Assembly: GCF_023101345.1 (NCBI RefSeq)
Contig: NZ_CP095848.1
Coordinates: forward strand, 2,611,297 to 2,675,296
Length of the DNA stretch: 64,000 nt
Origin: Hymenobacter sublimis
GTDB taxonomy: Bacteria; Bacteroidota; Bacteroidia; Cytophagales; Hymenobacteraceae
Direction: 5' to 3'
Shown: piece by piece, positions 8,296 to 16,819 of the stretch
Layout of the letters: every line of letters begins with the position of its first letter
Numbering within the stretch: the first letter of the stretch is position 1
Translations under genes and position numbers: made by a program
The notes under the pieces: generated by a model
The model's database searches: none
What the model was told of the DNA's origin: nothing
What the model saw: the letters and a program-made list of their open reading frames with translations, nothing else

Positions 8296-9136
8296 CTGCT
8301 CCCTGCAGGCTCAGAACCGCGAAGCCACCGAGAAAATCACCCGCGAGTTCACCATTGCCGGCGACGCCAGCCGCGCTACCCTGGCCCTCTACAACATCTT
8401 CGGCTCCGTGACGGTGCAGGGCTACAGCGGCAAAACGGTAGTCGTTGAAATCACCAAAACCATTAAGGCCCCCAGCGCGGAGCTGCTGGCCCAGGGGCAG
8501 AAAGAGGCCCAACCCGGTTTCGAGCAGCACGCCGACAGTGTGCTACTCTACGTGGCCGGCCCCCAAGACTCGCGGCCGAGGCGCCAAAACCAGCCGGACC
8601 GCTTCCGCGACAACTGGAAAAACGACGAGCGGCCGCGCTACTCCTACCAGTTCGACTACACCCTGAAAGTACCGGCCGGCATGGAAGTGCGCGTTTCAAC
8701 GGTGAACGGGGGCAAAGTACAAGTTCAGGACGTAACCGGGCCGCTGCAGGCCCGCAACGTGAACGGGGCCGTCAGCATCAAAAACGCCCAGCAGGCCACG
8801 CTGGCCCACACCGTAAACGGCGACGTGGAGGTCAGCTACGCCGCCGCTCCTACCCAGGCCTCCTCCTACCATACTATCAACGGGAACATTCTGGTGAGCT
8901 ACCCTGCCTCCGTATCCGCGGACCTCTACTTTAAGAGCATGCACGGCGAGATGTACACCGATTTTCCGAAGGCCGAAGTACTGCCCGCCCGCGTGACGCA
9001 AAATCAGCAGCGCGACGGCCAGAGCATTAAATACAAAATCAGCAAGGAGACGGCCGTGCGGCTGGGCAAAGGCGGACCTGATTTCCGCTTTGAAACCATC
9101 AACGGCAACGTCACCATCAAACAGCAAACCCGATGA
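8243..9136 (+). CDS. DUF4097-family beta-helical cell-envelope protein
   Basis: 297 residues from the ATG at 8243; this start gives a proper signal peptide (MKLLPLLSLTCLLLWLPSC) with a possible lipobox LPSC, unlike the upstream in-frame ATG at 8189. The mature part has the repeated short beta strands of the DUF4097 family: NGGKVQVQDVTGPLQARNVN, NGAVSIKNAQQATLAHTVN and NGDVEVSYA, each starting with Asn-Gly. Such proteins are predicted to form a beta-helix-like fold on the cell envelope; function unknown. Start lies inside the end of the anti-sigma gene and its stop overlaps the next start (ATGA). Confidence 0.8.
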   Translation: MKLLPLLSLTCLLLWLPSCSLQAQNREATEKITREFTIAGDASRATLALYNIFGSVTVQGYSGKTVVVEITKTIKAPSAELLAQGQKEAQPGFEQHADSVLLYVAGPQDSRPRRQNQPDRFRDNWKNDERPRYSYQFDYTLKVPAGMEVRVSTVNGGKVQVQDVTGPLQARNVNGAVSIKNAQQATLAHTVNGDVEVSYAAAPTQASSYHTINGNILVSYPASVSADLYFKSMHGEMYTDFPKAEVLPARVTQNQQRDGQSIKYKISKETAVRLGKGGPDFRFETINGNVTIKQQTR

Positions 9137-9966
9137 ACCAGATCCTTTTTCGTACCCTTCTGACCCTACTAGTACTGGCGGGGGCCCGGCCGCTCATGGC
9201 CCAGCAAGCAGGCAAAGAACAACTTACCGTAGCCCTCAGCTCGCCGGGTAAGCCCGGAGTGCTCCACCTGAAACTTGTCGGTGGCTCGATTCGGGTGGAA
9301 GGTACCAGCGGCCGCGACGTGGTGATTGACGTGGCCAACCGCGCCAGCCGCCGCGAGTCCAGCTCCTCCGAGGAGGTTGCCCCCAACGGCATGCGCCGCC
9401 TGTCGCGGGTTAATGGCCTCGATGTTACGGCCCAGGAAAAAGACAACCACGTGTACCTGAAAACCCAGTCGTGGCAGAACCCAGTGGACTTTGTGATTAA
9501 AGTGCCCCGGCAGTTTTCCCTGCAGCTGGCTACCGTCAACGAAGGCAATATTTCGGTGCAGAATGTGGCCGGGGAGCTGGAAATTTCTAACGTCAATGGC
9601 TCCATTCGTTTGGAAGACGTAGCGGGCTCGGCCGTGCTCAACACCGTAAACGGCGACATTGTATCGACCTTCAAGGACATTACCGGCGGCGTGCCCATGG
9701 CCTTTTCCAGCGTCAATGGCAAGATTGACGTGAGTTTGCCCGCCCGGGCCAAGGCTGATCTGAAGCTCAAGTCGGACCGGGGCGAAATTTACAGCGACTT
9801 TGATTTGACCGTTGATAATAGTGCGCCCAAAGTGACTCGCACGACCAAGGACGGCACCTACCGCGTGAGCCAGGAAAGCTGGACGAGCGGCAAGCTCAAC
9901 GGCGGCGGCGCCGAGTTCATGATGAAAACTCTGAACGGAAATATCTACATCCGCAAGGCGAAGTGA
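9133..9966 (+). CDS. Second DUF4097-family envelope protein
   Basis: 277 residues with a signal peptide (MNQILFRTLLTLLVLAGARPLMAQ, cut after AQ). It shows the same Asn-Gly repeat pattern as the upstream gene: NEGNISVQNVAGELEISNVN, NGSIRLEDVAGSAVLNTVN, NGDIVSTFK and a final NGNIYIRKAK. It is a diverged paralogue of the upstream gene, and starts in its stop codon by a 4-base ATGA overlap. The likely location is the periplasm or outer membrane. The four-gene arrangement suggests an envelope-stress response in which the DUF4097 proteins are sensors or targets (inference). A GC-rich hairpin follows. Confidence 0.8.
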   Translation: MNQILFRTLLTLLVLAGARPLMAQQAGKEQLTVALSSPGKPGVLHLKLVGGSIRVEGTSGRDVVIDVANRASRRESSSSEEVAPNGMRRLSRVNGLDVTAQEKDNHVYLKTQSWQNPVDFVIKVPRQFSLQLATVNEGNISVQNVAGELEISNVNGSIRLEDVAGSAVLNTVNGDIVSTFKDITGGVPMAFSSVNGKIDVSLPARAKADLKLKSDRGEIYSDFDLTVDNSAPKVTRTTKDGTYRVSQESWTSGKLNGGGAEFMMKTLNGNIYIRKAK

Positions 9967-9977
9967 GTGGCCTCGCC

Positions 9978-10008
9978 GCGGGGCTTCTGGCTGCAACCAG
10001 GGCCCCGC
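9978..10008 (+). terminator. GC-rich hairpin after the sigma operon
   Basis: Arms GCGGGGC...CTGG (9978-9990) and CCAG...GCCCCGC (9997-10008) form a stem with a six-base loop, 11 bases after the last DUF4097 gene. No T-run follows, so termination efficiency is uncertain. Confidence 0.5.
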
Positions 10009-10173
10009 ACTAGCGCCCGCCGCCGGAGCACCCGGCCTTTCGCCCCTCCTACCCTACCCCTTCCGTTGGGCTTTAGCCAAGCGCGGTTTTAACCGCTGCC
10101 AGCCCCCGCTATGCCCCGCCTTTTTCAATCCTTACGTCCTCCCATTAGCCCTCCAAAATTCCCCTCTTCGGCT

Positions 10174-12732
10174 ATGAAAGCACTTTTTACTTTGCGTTTT
10201 TTCCTGCTGCTGTTGGGGTGCTGGGCAAGCGCCCACCTTTCGGCTCTGGCCCAGGCGGCGGCCCCGGTAGCGGGCGCGGCTACCACGCCGGCTCCCAAGC
10301 GCCAGCTGCAGGCCGTACGCATTACGCAGGCTATCAAGCTTGATGGCGTGTTGGATGAGGCGGTGTGGCAGCAGGCCCCCGTGGCTTCTGATTTTGTGCA
10401 GCAGCGCCCCAATCCCGGCGTGCCGGAAAAGCAGAAAACGGAAGTGCGCATCCTCTACGATGACGCCAACCTCTACATCGGGGCCGTGATGCACGATGTG
10501 GCCCAGGACTCCATTCTGCGCGAAATGACCCAGCGGGACCATTTCGGCAACACCGACCTATTCTCAGTATTCCTGGACACTTACCAGGATCAGTTAAACG
10601 GTTACAACTTCACTGTTACTACCTCCGGCGTGCAGCTGGATGCGCGCTACTCCCCGGCCGGGGGCGAGGATTTCAACTGGAATGCCGTGTGGGACGCGCG
10701 CACCAGCATGCGCGGCACCGACTGGATTGCCGAACTGCGCATTCCCTACTCCGCACTCCGGTTTAGTAATGCGCCCGAGCAGCTTTGGGGCCTCAACTTT
10801 GCCCGCCAGCGCAAGCGCGACAACGCCCAGTTTTTCTGGAATGAGGTAAAACCGGCCGTCAATGGTTTTGTGAACCAGTGGGGGGAGTTGCGCGGGGTGC
10901 GCGACATCAAGCCCCCGCTGCGCCTCTCGCTCACGCCTTACGTCTCGGCCTACGTCAACCACAATCCGCTGAACGCGGAGGCCACCCGGCGCACTACGAC
11001 CAACTTCAACGGCGGAGCCGACGTGAAGTGGGGCATCAACGAAAGCTTCACTCTGGACGCCACGCTGGTGCCCGACTTTGGGCAGGTGCAGAGCGACAAT
11101 CAAGTGCTGAACCTCTCGCCCTTCGAGGTACAGTTCAACGAAAACCGCCAGTTTTTCACCGAAGGCACGGAGCTGTTCAACAAGGGCAACCTGTTTTATT
11201 CTCGCCGCGTGGGCGCTACCCCCATCGGGTTTTACGGCGTGCCGCTGGGTAGCAAGGAGAAGCTAGTGCGCAACCCGGCCGAAACGCGCCTGCTCAACGC
11301 CACCAAAGTATCGGGCCGCACGAAAAACGGCCTGGGGGTGGGTTTTTTCAATGCCCTGAGCAACGACGTGTATGCCACCGTGCGCAACGACGAAACCAGC
11401 CAGCAGCGGGAGGTGCTCACCCAGCCGTTCAGCAACTACAACATCATGGTGCTGGACCAGAGCCTGAAGAACAACTCCTACGTTTCGCTCATCAATACCA
11501 ACGTTACGCGCTGGGGTAGCACCTACGACGCCAATGTAACCGGCGGCTTGTTCCGCTTCGCCAACAAGAAAAACGCCTACGCCGTGGATGGCAGCCTGGT
11601 GTACTCGCGGCGGCGCGGCACCGTGTTCGGCTCCGAGCAGCAGATTGACGACCAGGACGGCTACAAGTACCAGCTGGGCGTCGGCAAAATCAGCGGCAGC
11701 TTTACCTGGGGGCTCCACCACGGCATCGAGTCAGCCTCCTACAACCCCAACGACCTGGGCATTCTGTTCGGCAACAACAACATCCGGCAGTCGGTGCACG
11801 CAGCCTACCGCAAGTTTAAGCCCTTCTGGAAGGTGAACAACATGGCCTTTTTCGGGCAGGTGAGTCATTCGCTGCTTTACAAGCCTACCCGCTACCAGAA
11901 CATGAACTTCTACACCGGGTTCAACACCACCTTTACCAAAAGCTTTCTGCAGGTGGGCTACGATTTCGACGCCAGCCCCGTCACCCACGACTTTTACGAG
12001 CCTCGCACCTTCCCGCTGGGCGAGTACTTTGTGCGCGTGCCCGGCAACGCCGGCATCGTGCTGTTTGTCAACTCCGACTCCCGCCGCAAATTCGCGTACG
12101 GCGTGAATGCCGGCGGCCGCCTCTACGGCCTAGATGAGCGCCTGGCCCGGGCGCGGCGCCTGCGCTACAGTGCCGGTTTCTACCCCCGCTACCGCGTCAA
12201 TGACCACCTTACTTTCCGCTACAGCTTGGATTGGAGCTTGGCCGATAACCAGATTGGCTACGTGAACGGCGGCCTGAGTGCCCAGGAGGTGCTGGACCAG
12301 CCCTTCCTCGGCCAACTTATGCTGGGCCGCCGCGACGTGGCCACCGTTTCCAACGTCGTATCCGTGGCGTACACCTTTACCAACCGCATGTCGTTTACCC
12401 TGCGTACGCGCCACTACACCAGCAACGTGCGCTACGCCGATTTCGCCGCCCTCGGCCCCGGAGGCCAGGAAACGCTGGTAGACTACCGCCGCAACCGCGA
12501 CAATACCTACAATGCCTTCAACGTGGACGCGGTGTACTCCTGGTGGTTTGCGCCCGGCTCCCAAGTCAGCATCGTTTGGAAGAATGCGGGCTCCACCTTT
12601 TTGCTGGCCGAGGAGGCTACTCCGCAGTATTTCAACAACTTCAACAACACCATCAATACACCCCACAACAACTCCCTTTCGGTGAAAGTCCTTTACTACC
12701 TCGACTACCTCACGTTCCGGCGCAATAACTAA
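10174..12732 (+). CDS. DUF5916 outer-membrane protein with CBM9-like N-terminus
   Basis: 852 residues from the ATG at 10174, which begins a clear signal peptide (MKALFTLRFFLLLLG..., cut after ALAQ); the in-frame ATG at 10111 gives no signal. After it comes a CBM9-like domain (about 45-230) with IKLDGVLDEAVWQQAP, VRILYDDANLYIGAVMHD and the WIAELRIPYSALRF segment, then the DUF5916 part, rich in alternating aromatic beta strands up to a C-terminus ending LTFRRNN, as in beta-barrel proteins. The family is common in Bacteroidetes; carbohydrate binding is suggested by the N-terminal fold but no substrate is known. It is transcribed alone, about 200 bases after the sigma operon. Confidence 0.85.
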   Translation: MKALFTLRFFLLLLGCWASAHLSALAQAAAPVAGAATTPAPKRQLQAVRITQAIKLDGVLDEAVWQQAPVASDFVQQRPNPGVPEKQKTEVRILYDDANLYIGAVMHDVAQDSILREMTQRDHFGNTDLFSVFLDTYQDQLNGYNFTVTTSGVQLDARYSPAGGEDFNWNAVWDARTSMRGTDWIAELRIPYSALRFSNAPEQLWGLNFARQRKRDNAQFFWNEVKPAVNGFVNQWGELRGVRDIKPPLRLSLTPYVSAYVNHNPLNAEATRRTTTNFNGGADVKWGINESFTLDATLVPDFGQVQSDNQVLNLSPFEVQFNENRQFFTEGTELFNKGNLFYSRRVGATPIGFYGVPLGSKEKLVRNPAETRLLNATKVSGRTKNGLGVGFFNALSNDVYATVRNDETSQQREVLTQPFSNYNIMVLDQSLKNNSYVSLINTNVTRWGSTYDANVTGGLFRFANKKNAYAVDGSLVYSRRRGTVFGSEQQIDDQDGYKYQLGVGKISGSFTWGLHHGIESASYNPNDLGILFGNNNIRQSVHAAYRKFKPFWKVNNMAFFGQVSHSLLYKPTRYQNMNFYTGFNTTFTKSFLQVGYDFDASPVTHDFYEPRTFPLGEYFVRVPGNAGIVLFVNSDSRRKFAYGVNAGGRLYGLDERLARARRLRYSAGFYPRYRVNDHLTFRYSLDWSLADNQIGYVNGGLSAQEVLDQPFLGQLMLGRRDVATVSNVVSVAYTFTNRMSFTLRTRHYTSNVRYADFAALGPGGQETLVDYRRNRDNTYNAFNVDAVYSWWFAPGSQVSIVWKNAGSTFLLAEEATPQYFNNFNNTINTPHNNSLSVKVLYYLDYLTFRRNN

Positions 12733-12998
12733 AGGGCAAGCCCGGCCGCTGGCGTAGCCCGTTGTCCTACCTCTCACACGAGCTCAGAGGGTGCTCTTGC
12801 GGGCATGTCAGGGCCCCGGGAGGTAGGGAAGCGGGGCAGCTGGTCACCTGGTAGAGGGGGCCGTTCATCGAAAAACTGCTGCCCACGATGCGCGGCTGCG
12901 TACTTTCGCCTCTCTACCGGGCGCGAGTACGCGGCCGCGCTTTTACGGCGTCGGCCGCTTTGCTGCCCGGGCCCACCCTGTTCCCGCCCTGAGTTAGT

Positions 12999-13409
12999 AT
13001 GTCCTCTATTCTGCAGTACTACCGCAATCCGCTGGGTAGCATTACCTACGACCTCGCGGGGTTTGTACAGCTCACCTGGTCTGATGCTCCCATTAGCTCC
13101 CCCGAGTTGCAGTCCATCTACGCACACACGTTGCAGGCGCTGCGGCATCATGCGGCGCGTAAGCTACTCACCGACCAGCGGCAGCGGCAGCCCCTACCCC
13201 TAGCTGAGCAACGCTGGATTGTGGAGCATTGGATTCCGCGGGCCGTGCAGGAATGCGCTTACAACCGCTGCGCCATTGTAGAAAGCCAAGACACAGTGCG
13301 CCGGCAGGCCGCACGGGCCGTGGGGCAGGCCCTGGGCACTAATCCGCCTTTGTTTCAATATTTTACGGAGGAAGACGTAGCTCGAACCTGGCTTCAGCAG
13401 GACAACTAG
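12999..13409 (+). CDS. Small hypothetical protein, SpoIIAA/STAS-like
   Basis: 136 residues, no signal or membrane segment. The pattern (NPLGSITYDLAGFVQLTWSD, a helix YAHTLQALRHHAARKLLTDQR, RWIVEHWIPRAVQE, and the ending LFQYFTEEDVARTWLQ) resembles the small STAS or SpoIIAA-like proteins found in many copies in Hymenobacter-type genomes. The final 'FxxEDxAxxWL' element, typical of that group, is also present in the protein at 14379-14771. Role unknown; perhaps partner switching in light or stress sensing (inference). A shared hairpin separates it from the convergent gene. Confidence 0.65.
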   Translation: MSSILQYYRNPLGSITYDLAGFVQLTWSDAPISSPELQSIYAHTLQALRHHAARKLLTDQRQRQPLPLAEQRWIVEHWIPRAVQECAYNRCAIVESQDTVRRQAARAVGQALGTNPPLFQYFTEEDVARTWLQQDN

Positions 13410-13422
13410 CCCCCATGCAACA

Positions 13423-13447
13423 ACTCCGGGGCTACCAGCCCCGGAGT
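13423..13447. terminator. Bidirectional hairpin between convergent genes
   Basis: Perfect 11-base arms ACTCCGGGGCT (13423-13433) and AGCCCCGGAGT (13437-13447) around a three-base loop. It lies just after the plus-strand gene stop and covers the stop codon of the minus-strand frame at 13432-13686. Confidence 0.6.
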
Positions 13448-13686
13448 CGTTGGGTTTGTAATACAATGAATTCGGGCAGGGAAAATTCGCCCGTTACGTA
13501 GCGCTGTAGTAGCTGCATCGTGGCAGCCGTCACCAGCGTTGTGCCTTCCTGACTGATGCCAGAAATGTACTCTGCCTGCAGCAACCGTTTCGCCCAGGCA
13601 TGTTGTTCTGCAACGGGCATGGAGGCAGGAGGCGCCTGAAAATGCATAAGCAAGTTAGGATGGTGCTCTTTTACGTACGCTAGCAT
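13432..13686 (-). CDS. Small hypothetical protein (84 residues)
   Basis: A soluble, mostly helical protein starting MLAYVKEHHPNLLMHFQAPP, with a middle part AEYISGISQEGTTLVTAATMQLLQRYVTGEF and the end LPEFIVLQTQRLRGW. No family recognised. It is placed among other small signalling-like genes and has a plausible amino-acid composition, but its stop codon lies inside a strong hairpin and it is short, so it may not be real. Confidence 0.4.
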   Translation of the reverse strand: MLAYVKEHHPNLLMHFQAPPASMPVAEQHAWAKRLLQAEYISGISQEGTTLVTAATMQLLQRYVTGEFSLPEFIVLQTQRLRGW

Positions 13687-13819
13687 TACCCTAACCAGAT
13701 TGCCCTACCCGAATAAATCAGTTCTGCGCCACCCGGCGCCTGCCACCCGCATACGCCCAGCACCCCACGGTTGGCGGGCAAAACGTACCCCGCAGAAGGC
13801 CCGCTGTTTTCTGGCTTGT

Positions 13820-14203
13820 TTAACACTCAAACACGGTTGCCTTGCCCTGCCGCACGTGTTCCGGACCCTGGTAGCGGGTAGCGGGCAGGCTGCGCAACAG
13901 CAGGTATAAGCCCGTAGCCGAGAGTTCCTGAATTAGGGCGCTGGACATGCCACACCAGTAAATAATGAGGTGGGCCAGCCGGGCCTGCTGCTCGGCCTGA
14001 AATATAGCCTGCTGCCCCTCATAAGAAACGCTACGTAGCTGTTGGCAATCAACCCAGAGCGTGTCGCTGCCGCGGGCAATGGCCTTGTTCAGAGCCTCTT
14101 GCAGACATTGTGCCTCTTCCGCGGTGCTGCAGGTGCCGCGCACACTTACCCCCTGGTTAGTAGGAGGCCCCCCGAACTGAATAGTTAACGTCTGAGCTGG
14201 CAC
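13820..14203 (-). CDS. STAS-domain-like protein
   Basis: 127 residues. The arrangement of a beta strand (LTIQFGGPP), a helix with many Ala/Glu/Gln (EEAQCLQEALNKAIARG), a strand LWVDCQQLRSVSYEGQQAIFQAEQQA and a strand-helix IIYWCGMSSALIQELSATGLYLLLR fits the STAS/anti-sigma-factor antagonist fold, in particular the 'D-C-x-x-L-x-x-V/I-S-Y-x-G' centre where the phosphorylatable Ser usually sits. No kinase partner is visible nearby. It may be a partner-switch protein (inference). It is in the same orientation as the next STAS-like gene but separated by about 175 bases. Confidence 0.65.
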   Translation of the reverse strand: MPAQTLTIQFGGPPTNQGVSVRGTCSTAEEAQCLQEALNKAIARGSDTLWVDCQQLRSVSYEGQQAIFQAEQQARLAHLIIYWCGMSSALIQELSATGLYLLLRSLPATRYQGPEHVRQGKATVFEC

Positions 14204-14378
14204 TTACAGTAGATTTGGTATATACTATTCCAAGAAACACTGCAAAGCTAGAAGCCAGGCTCCTCATTTAAGCCCGTCAAAACCCGTATTTACCCTGCGG
14301 ATTTTACGCAAATTTACCACCTGCCAAGCGGGCCAGATCTAGGCAAACAAGTCGGCGTTATCAGCGGAATACCCTACC

Positions 14379-14771
14379 CTAGTTGGTATATAGCCACTGC
14401 TGGGCGGTGGTCATTTCGTCAAATTCGAAGAGCTGCACCGTGGGCTGCTGGGTGTGGCGCAGCATGGCCTGGATGCACAGCCGCCCGGGCCAGTCCATGG
14501 CGTTTAGCACGGCCATGGATGTAATTCCTTCCTCAACCAACCGGGGGTAGAAAGTCTGCCCCAACCACGGCGTGGTAGGCGCCCAGCCATCCAGCAGTTC
14601 AGTGGAGTCGTTCAGAACTTTCTGGCTGTGGGTGCTGCGCACAGCGGCCAGTAGCAGGCTGCAGTTTTCCTCCACCAAACGTGGCGTGTGGGTTCCGCGC
14701 AACTCTACGTGGAGCCAGTTCTGCTCCTGCTTGTGAAATATTGTAAAAGACGGCGAATCAAATAAGAGCAT
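14379..14771 (-). CDS. STAS/SpoIIAA-like small protein
   Basis: 130 residues starting MLLFDSPSFTIFHKQEQNWLHVELRG. The alternation of strands and helices, VLNDSTELLDGWAPTTPWLGQTFYPRLVEEG and the end VQLFEFDEMTTAQQWLYTN match a widespread Bacteroidetes group of SpoIIAA-like proteins with a conserved 'VLxDxT.......W......P.....G' pattern. Soluble. Together with the genes at 12999 and 13820 it forms a loose cluster of three small signalling-like proteins. Function not known. Confidence 0.65.
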   Translation of the reverse strand: MLLFDSPSFTIFHKQEQNWLHVELRGTHTPRLVEENCSLLLAAVRSTHSQKVLNDSTELLDGWAPTTPWLGQTFYPRLVEEGITSMAVLNAMDWPGRLCIQAMLRHTQQPTVQLFEFDEMTTAQQWLYTN

Positions 14772-14914
14772 AAACCTGGAGGCACCTTAATAGAGAGCTT
14801 CCGTGCGGAAGCTCGTACTCAACGCACAACCAAGGCTAGATAATTCCCTGGTTTCCAGCTCCATTTTACGCCTTCTCCTATTCGAGCCCCGGCAGCCGCC
14901 CACCAGAAAAACAC

Positions 14915-16819
14915 CTACAATGACTTCGTGAAACTGACCTTGATTTTGAGTTGAAAGTCACTGATGACTTTGAATATTTCCTTAAGCGTGACTTGTTCGA
15001 CCTGGGTAAGAGAGGTCGGGTCCAGGTAGTTGGTGGGGGTAGTGCGGTCATTGATGATCTGGCGGGCCTGTTTCTGCAGGCGCATGCCCATCAGGTAGTA
15101 GTAGGCCTGCAGCAGTTCCTGGGTTTCCTTGGCATTGAACACGCCCTGCTCCCGCAGTCCGGCCAGCCGCTCACCGGTGTTGGTGGGTAGCAGCTGGTGC
15201 TGCAGCGCGTACACCCGCACTAGGTCCACAATTGGGGTCATGGCCTTTTTCAGGTCAAACACCTGCTGGCCCTCCTGGGCGAAGGTGCGAATGTTGCGGA
15301 AGAACGTCAGCGGGGGCTCGTACTGCAGGGCGTTTTTGGCCATGAAGAACAGGAAGCGCTCCAGGGGCTGGGCCAGTTCCTGGCGCAGAAACTCCTGCAG
15401 CTCCCGCATCAGGCTGGCCTCGCCGTAGAGGTAGCGGCAGTCGAAGAAGGTAGCAAACTGCATCACCGTTTCGGGGTTCGATTCGCTCATCCACTGGTGG
15501 TAGTTGCGCTTCCAGTGCGAGAGGGAATGGGTCCACTTGGGGTTCTTGGCCATGAAGCCCCCGCTGCAGTAGTGCAGCCCAATGTGATTAAGCTGGTCGG
15601 AAACGGCCGTGGCAAAGCGCAGGAAGTACTCCCGCACCAGCTCGCGTTGCTCGTTGGCCTTGTCCTCGTAGATGATGGCGTTGTCCTGGTCCGTGAGCAG
15701 AGTTTGCTCCTGGCGGCCTTCGCTACCCAGCACCATGAACACGAACTTGGCCGGGGCCGGCCCTAGCTCGGCCAGCACGTTTTCAATCACCTTCAGGGCA
15801 ATGGTATCGGCCACGGTGGAAATCACCTGGTTCACGATGTCGGCCTTCACGCCCCGGCTCAGGAGCTGGTTGACGATGTCGGGTACCATTTGCCAGCGCC
15901 GCTTCAGCTCCCGGGTGCCCTGGGCTAGCTTCACGGCCTGAATGAACATGAATGGCGACTGGGCCAGGTCGCTGAGCAGCTTATTGCGGCTCAGGAAACC
16001 CACGTACTCGCCGGCCCGCTCCACCAGCAGGTAGCGGGTTTTGGTCTGAAACATCAGCAGAATGGCCTCATACACGAAGGCATCCTGCGAAATAGACACC
16101 AGCGGGGTGGCCGCCACGTCCGCCACCGGCCGGGCCGCATCCAACTGGCGGGCAATTACGGAGTCGCGCAGGGTAATGTCGGTGCAGTAGCCGCTGATGG
16201 CCCCCGTGTCGGTATCGGTCACGAATAGGCAGCTGACCTTGGCGGCAGCCATGCGCCGGGCCACTTCGTAAATCGGCTCACTGCCGGGGCAGGTCACCAG
16301 CTCGCGCACCTCCACGGTGCTGATGCGGCGGGAGAACAGCTGATCGGCCACCAGAAAGTTCTGCTCCGGCGGGTTAACGGGCTTCACGAAGTGGGCAAAC
16401 TCCTCGTTGAGCATCCGCTCCCCGTAGCGGGCCGTGAAGTAGTGAAAGAACGGTCCGTAGGCCTGGCACAGGGCTCGAAAGTCGCGGCGGGCTAGCTGGA
16501 GCACGCGCGTGCCCTTGTGCACGATTACCGTGCGCAAGGAGCGTTTCTTGTTGAGCAGAATGGACATGCCGCCGTAGCAGGTGCCGGGGCCATACACCTC
16601 GGGCAGGCGCTTGTGCTGCTGACTGTCATAGAAGAACGTTTCGTACTTGCCCTCCACAATAATATCGAGGCTGCGCACCTTGGACGTATCCTGCTGGTAG
16701 AGCAGCGTTTCGCGCGGGTGGCGCACTTCCTGCAGCAGGTCTACTACTCCCAGCAGCACCTCCTCGGGCAGGAGGTTGAAGGGCGCAACGGTACGAAGAA
16801 AAGCAAGGCGATTATCCAT
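14915..16819 (-). CDS. cNMP-binding / CBS / DUF294 nucleotidyltransferase protein
   Basis: 634 residues from the ATG at 16819 (MDNRLAFLRTV), which overlaps the end of the exonuclease gene by 8 bases; a start 18 bases further up is possible. Domain order: cyclic-nucleotide-binding fold (about 5-125, with VEGKYETFFYD and GPGTCYGGMSIL), two CBS domains (about 160-285), then a DUF294 putative nucleotidyltransferase with GSEGRQEQ (365-372) and TDQDNAI (376-382), and a C-terminal DUF294_C helical domain. The order is that of the GlnD-like signal-transduction proteins often encoded with a DnaQ-like exonuclease and an acetate-type symporter. The symporter is absent here. Ligand and target unknown. 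Confidence 0.88.
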   Translation of the reverse strand: MDNRLAFLRTVAPFNLLPEEVLLGVVDLLQEVRHPRETLLYQQDTSKVRSLDIIVEGKYETFFYDSQQHKRLPEVYGPGTCYGGMSILLNKKRSLRTVIVHKGTRVLQLARRDFRALCQAYGPFFHYFTARYGERMLNEEFAHFVKPVNPPEQNFLVADQLFSRRISTVEVRELVTCPGSEPIYEVARRMAAAKVSCLFVTDTDTGAISGYCTDITLRDSVIARQLDAARPVADVAATPLVSISQDAFVYEAILLMFQTKTRYLLVERAGEYVGFLSRNKLLSDLAQSPFMFIQAVKLAQGTRELKRRWQMVPDIVNQLLSRGVKADIVNQVISTVADTIALKVIENVLAELGPAPAKFVFMVLGSEGRQEQTLLTDQDNAIIYEDKANEQRELVREYFLRFATAVSDQLNHIGLHYCSGGFMAKNPKWTHSLSHWKRNYHQWMSESNPETVMQFATFFDCRYLYGEASLMRELQEFLRQELAQPLERFLFFMAKNALQYEPPLTFFRNIRTFAQEGQQVFDLKKAMTPIVDLVRVYALQHQLLPTNTGERLAGLREQGVFNAKETQELLQAYYYLMGMRLQKQARQIINDRTTPTNYLDPTSLTQVEQVTLKEIFKVISDFQLKIKVSFTKSL

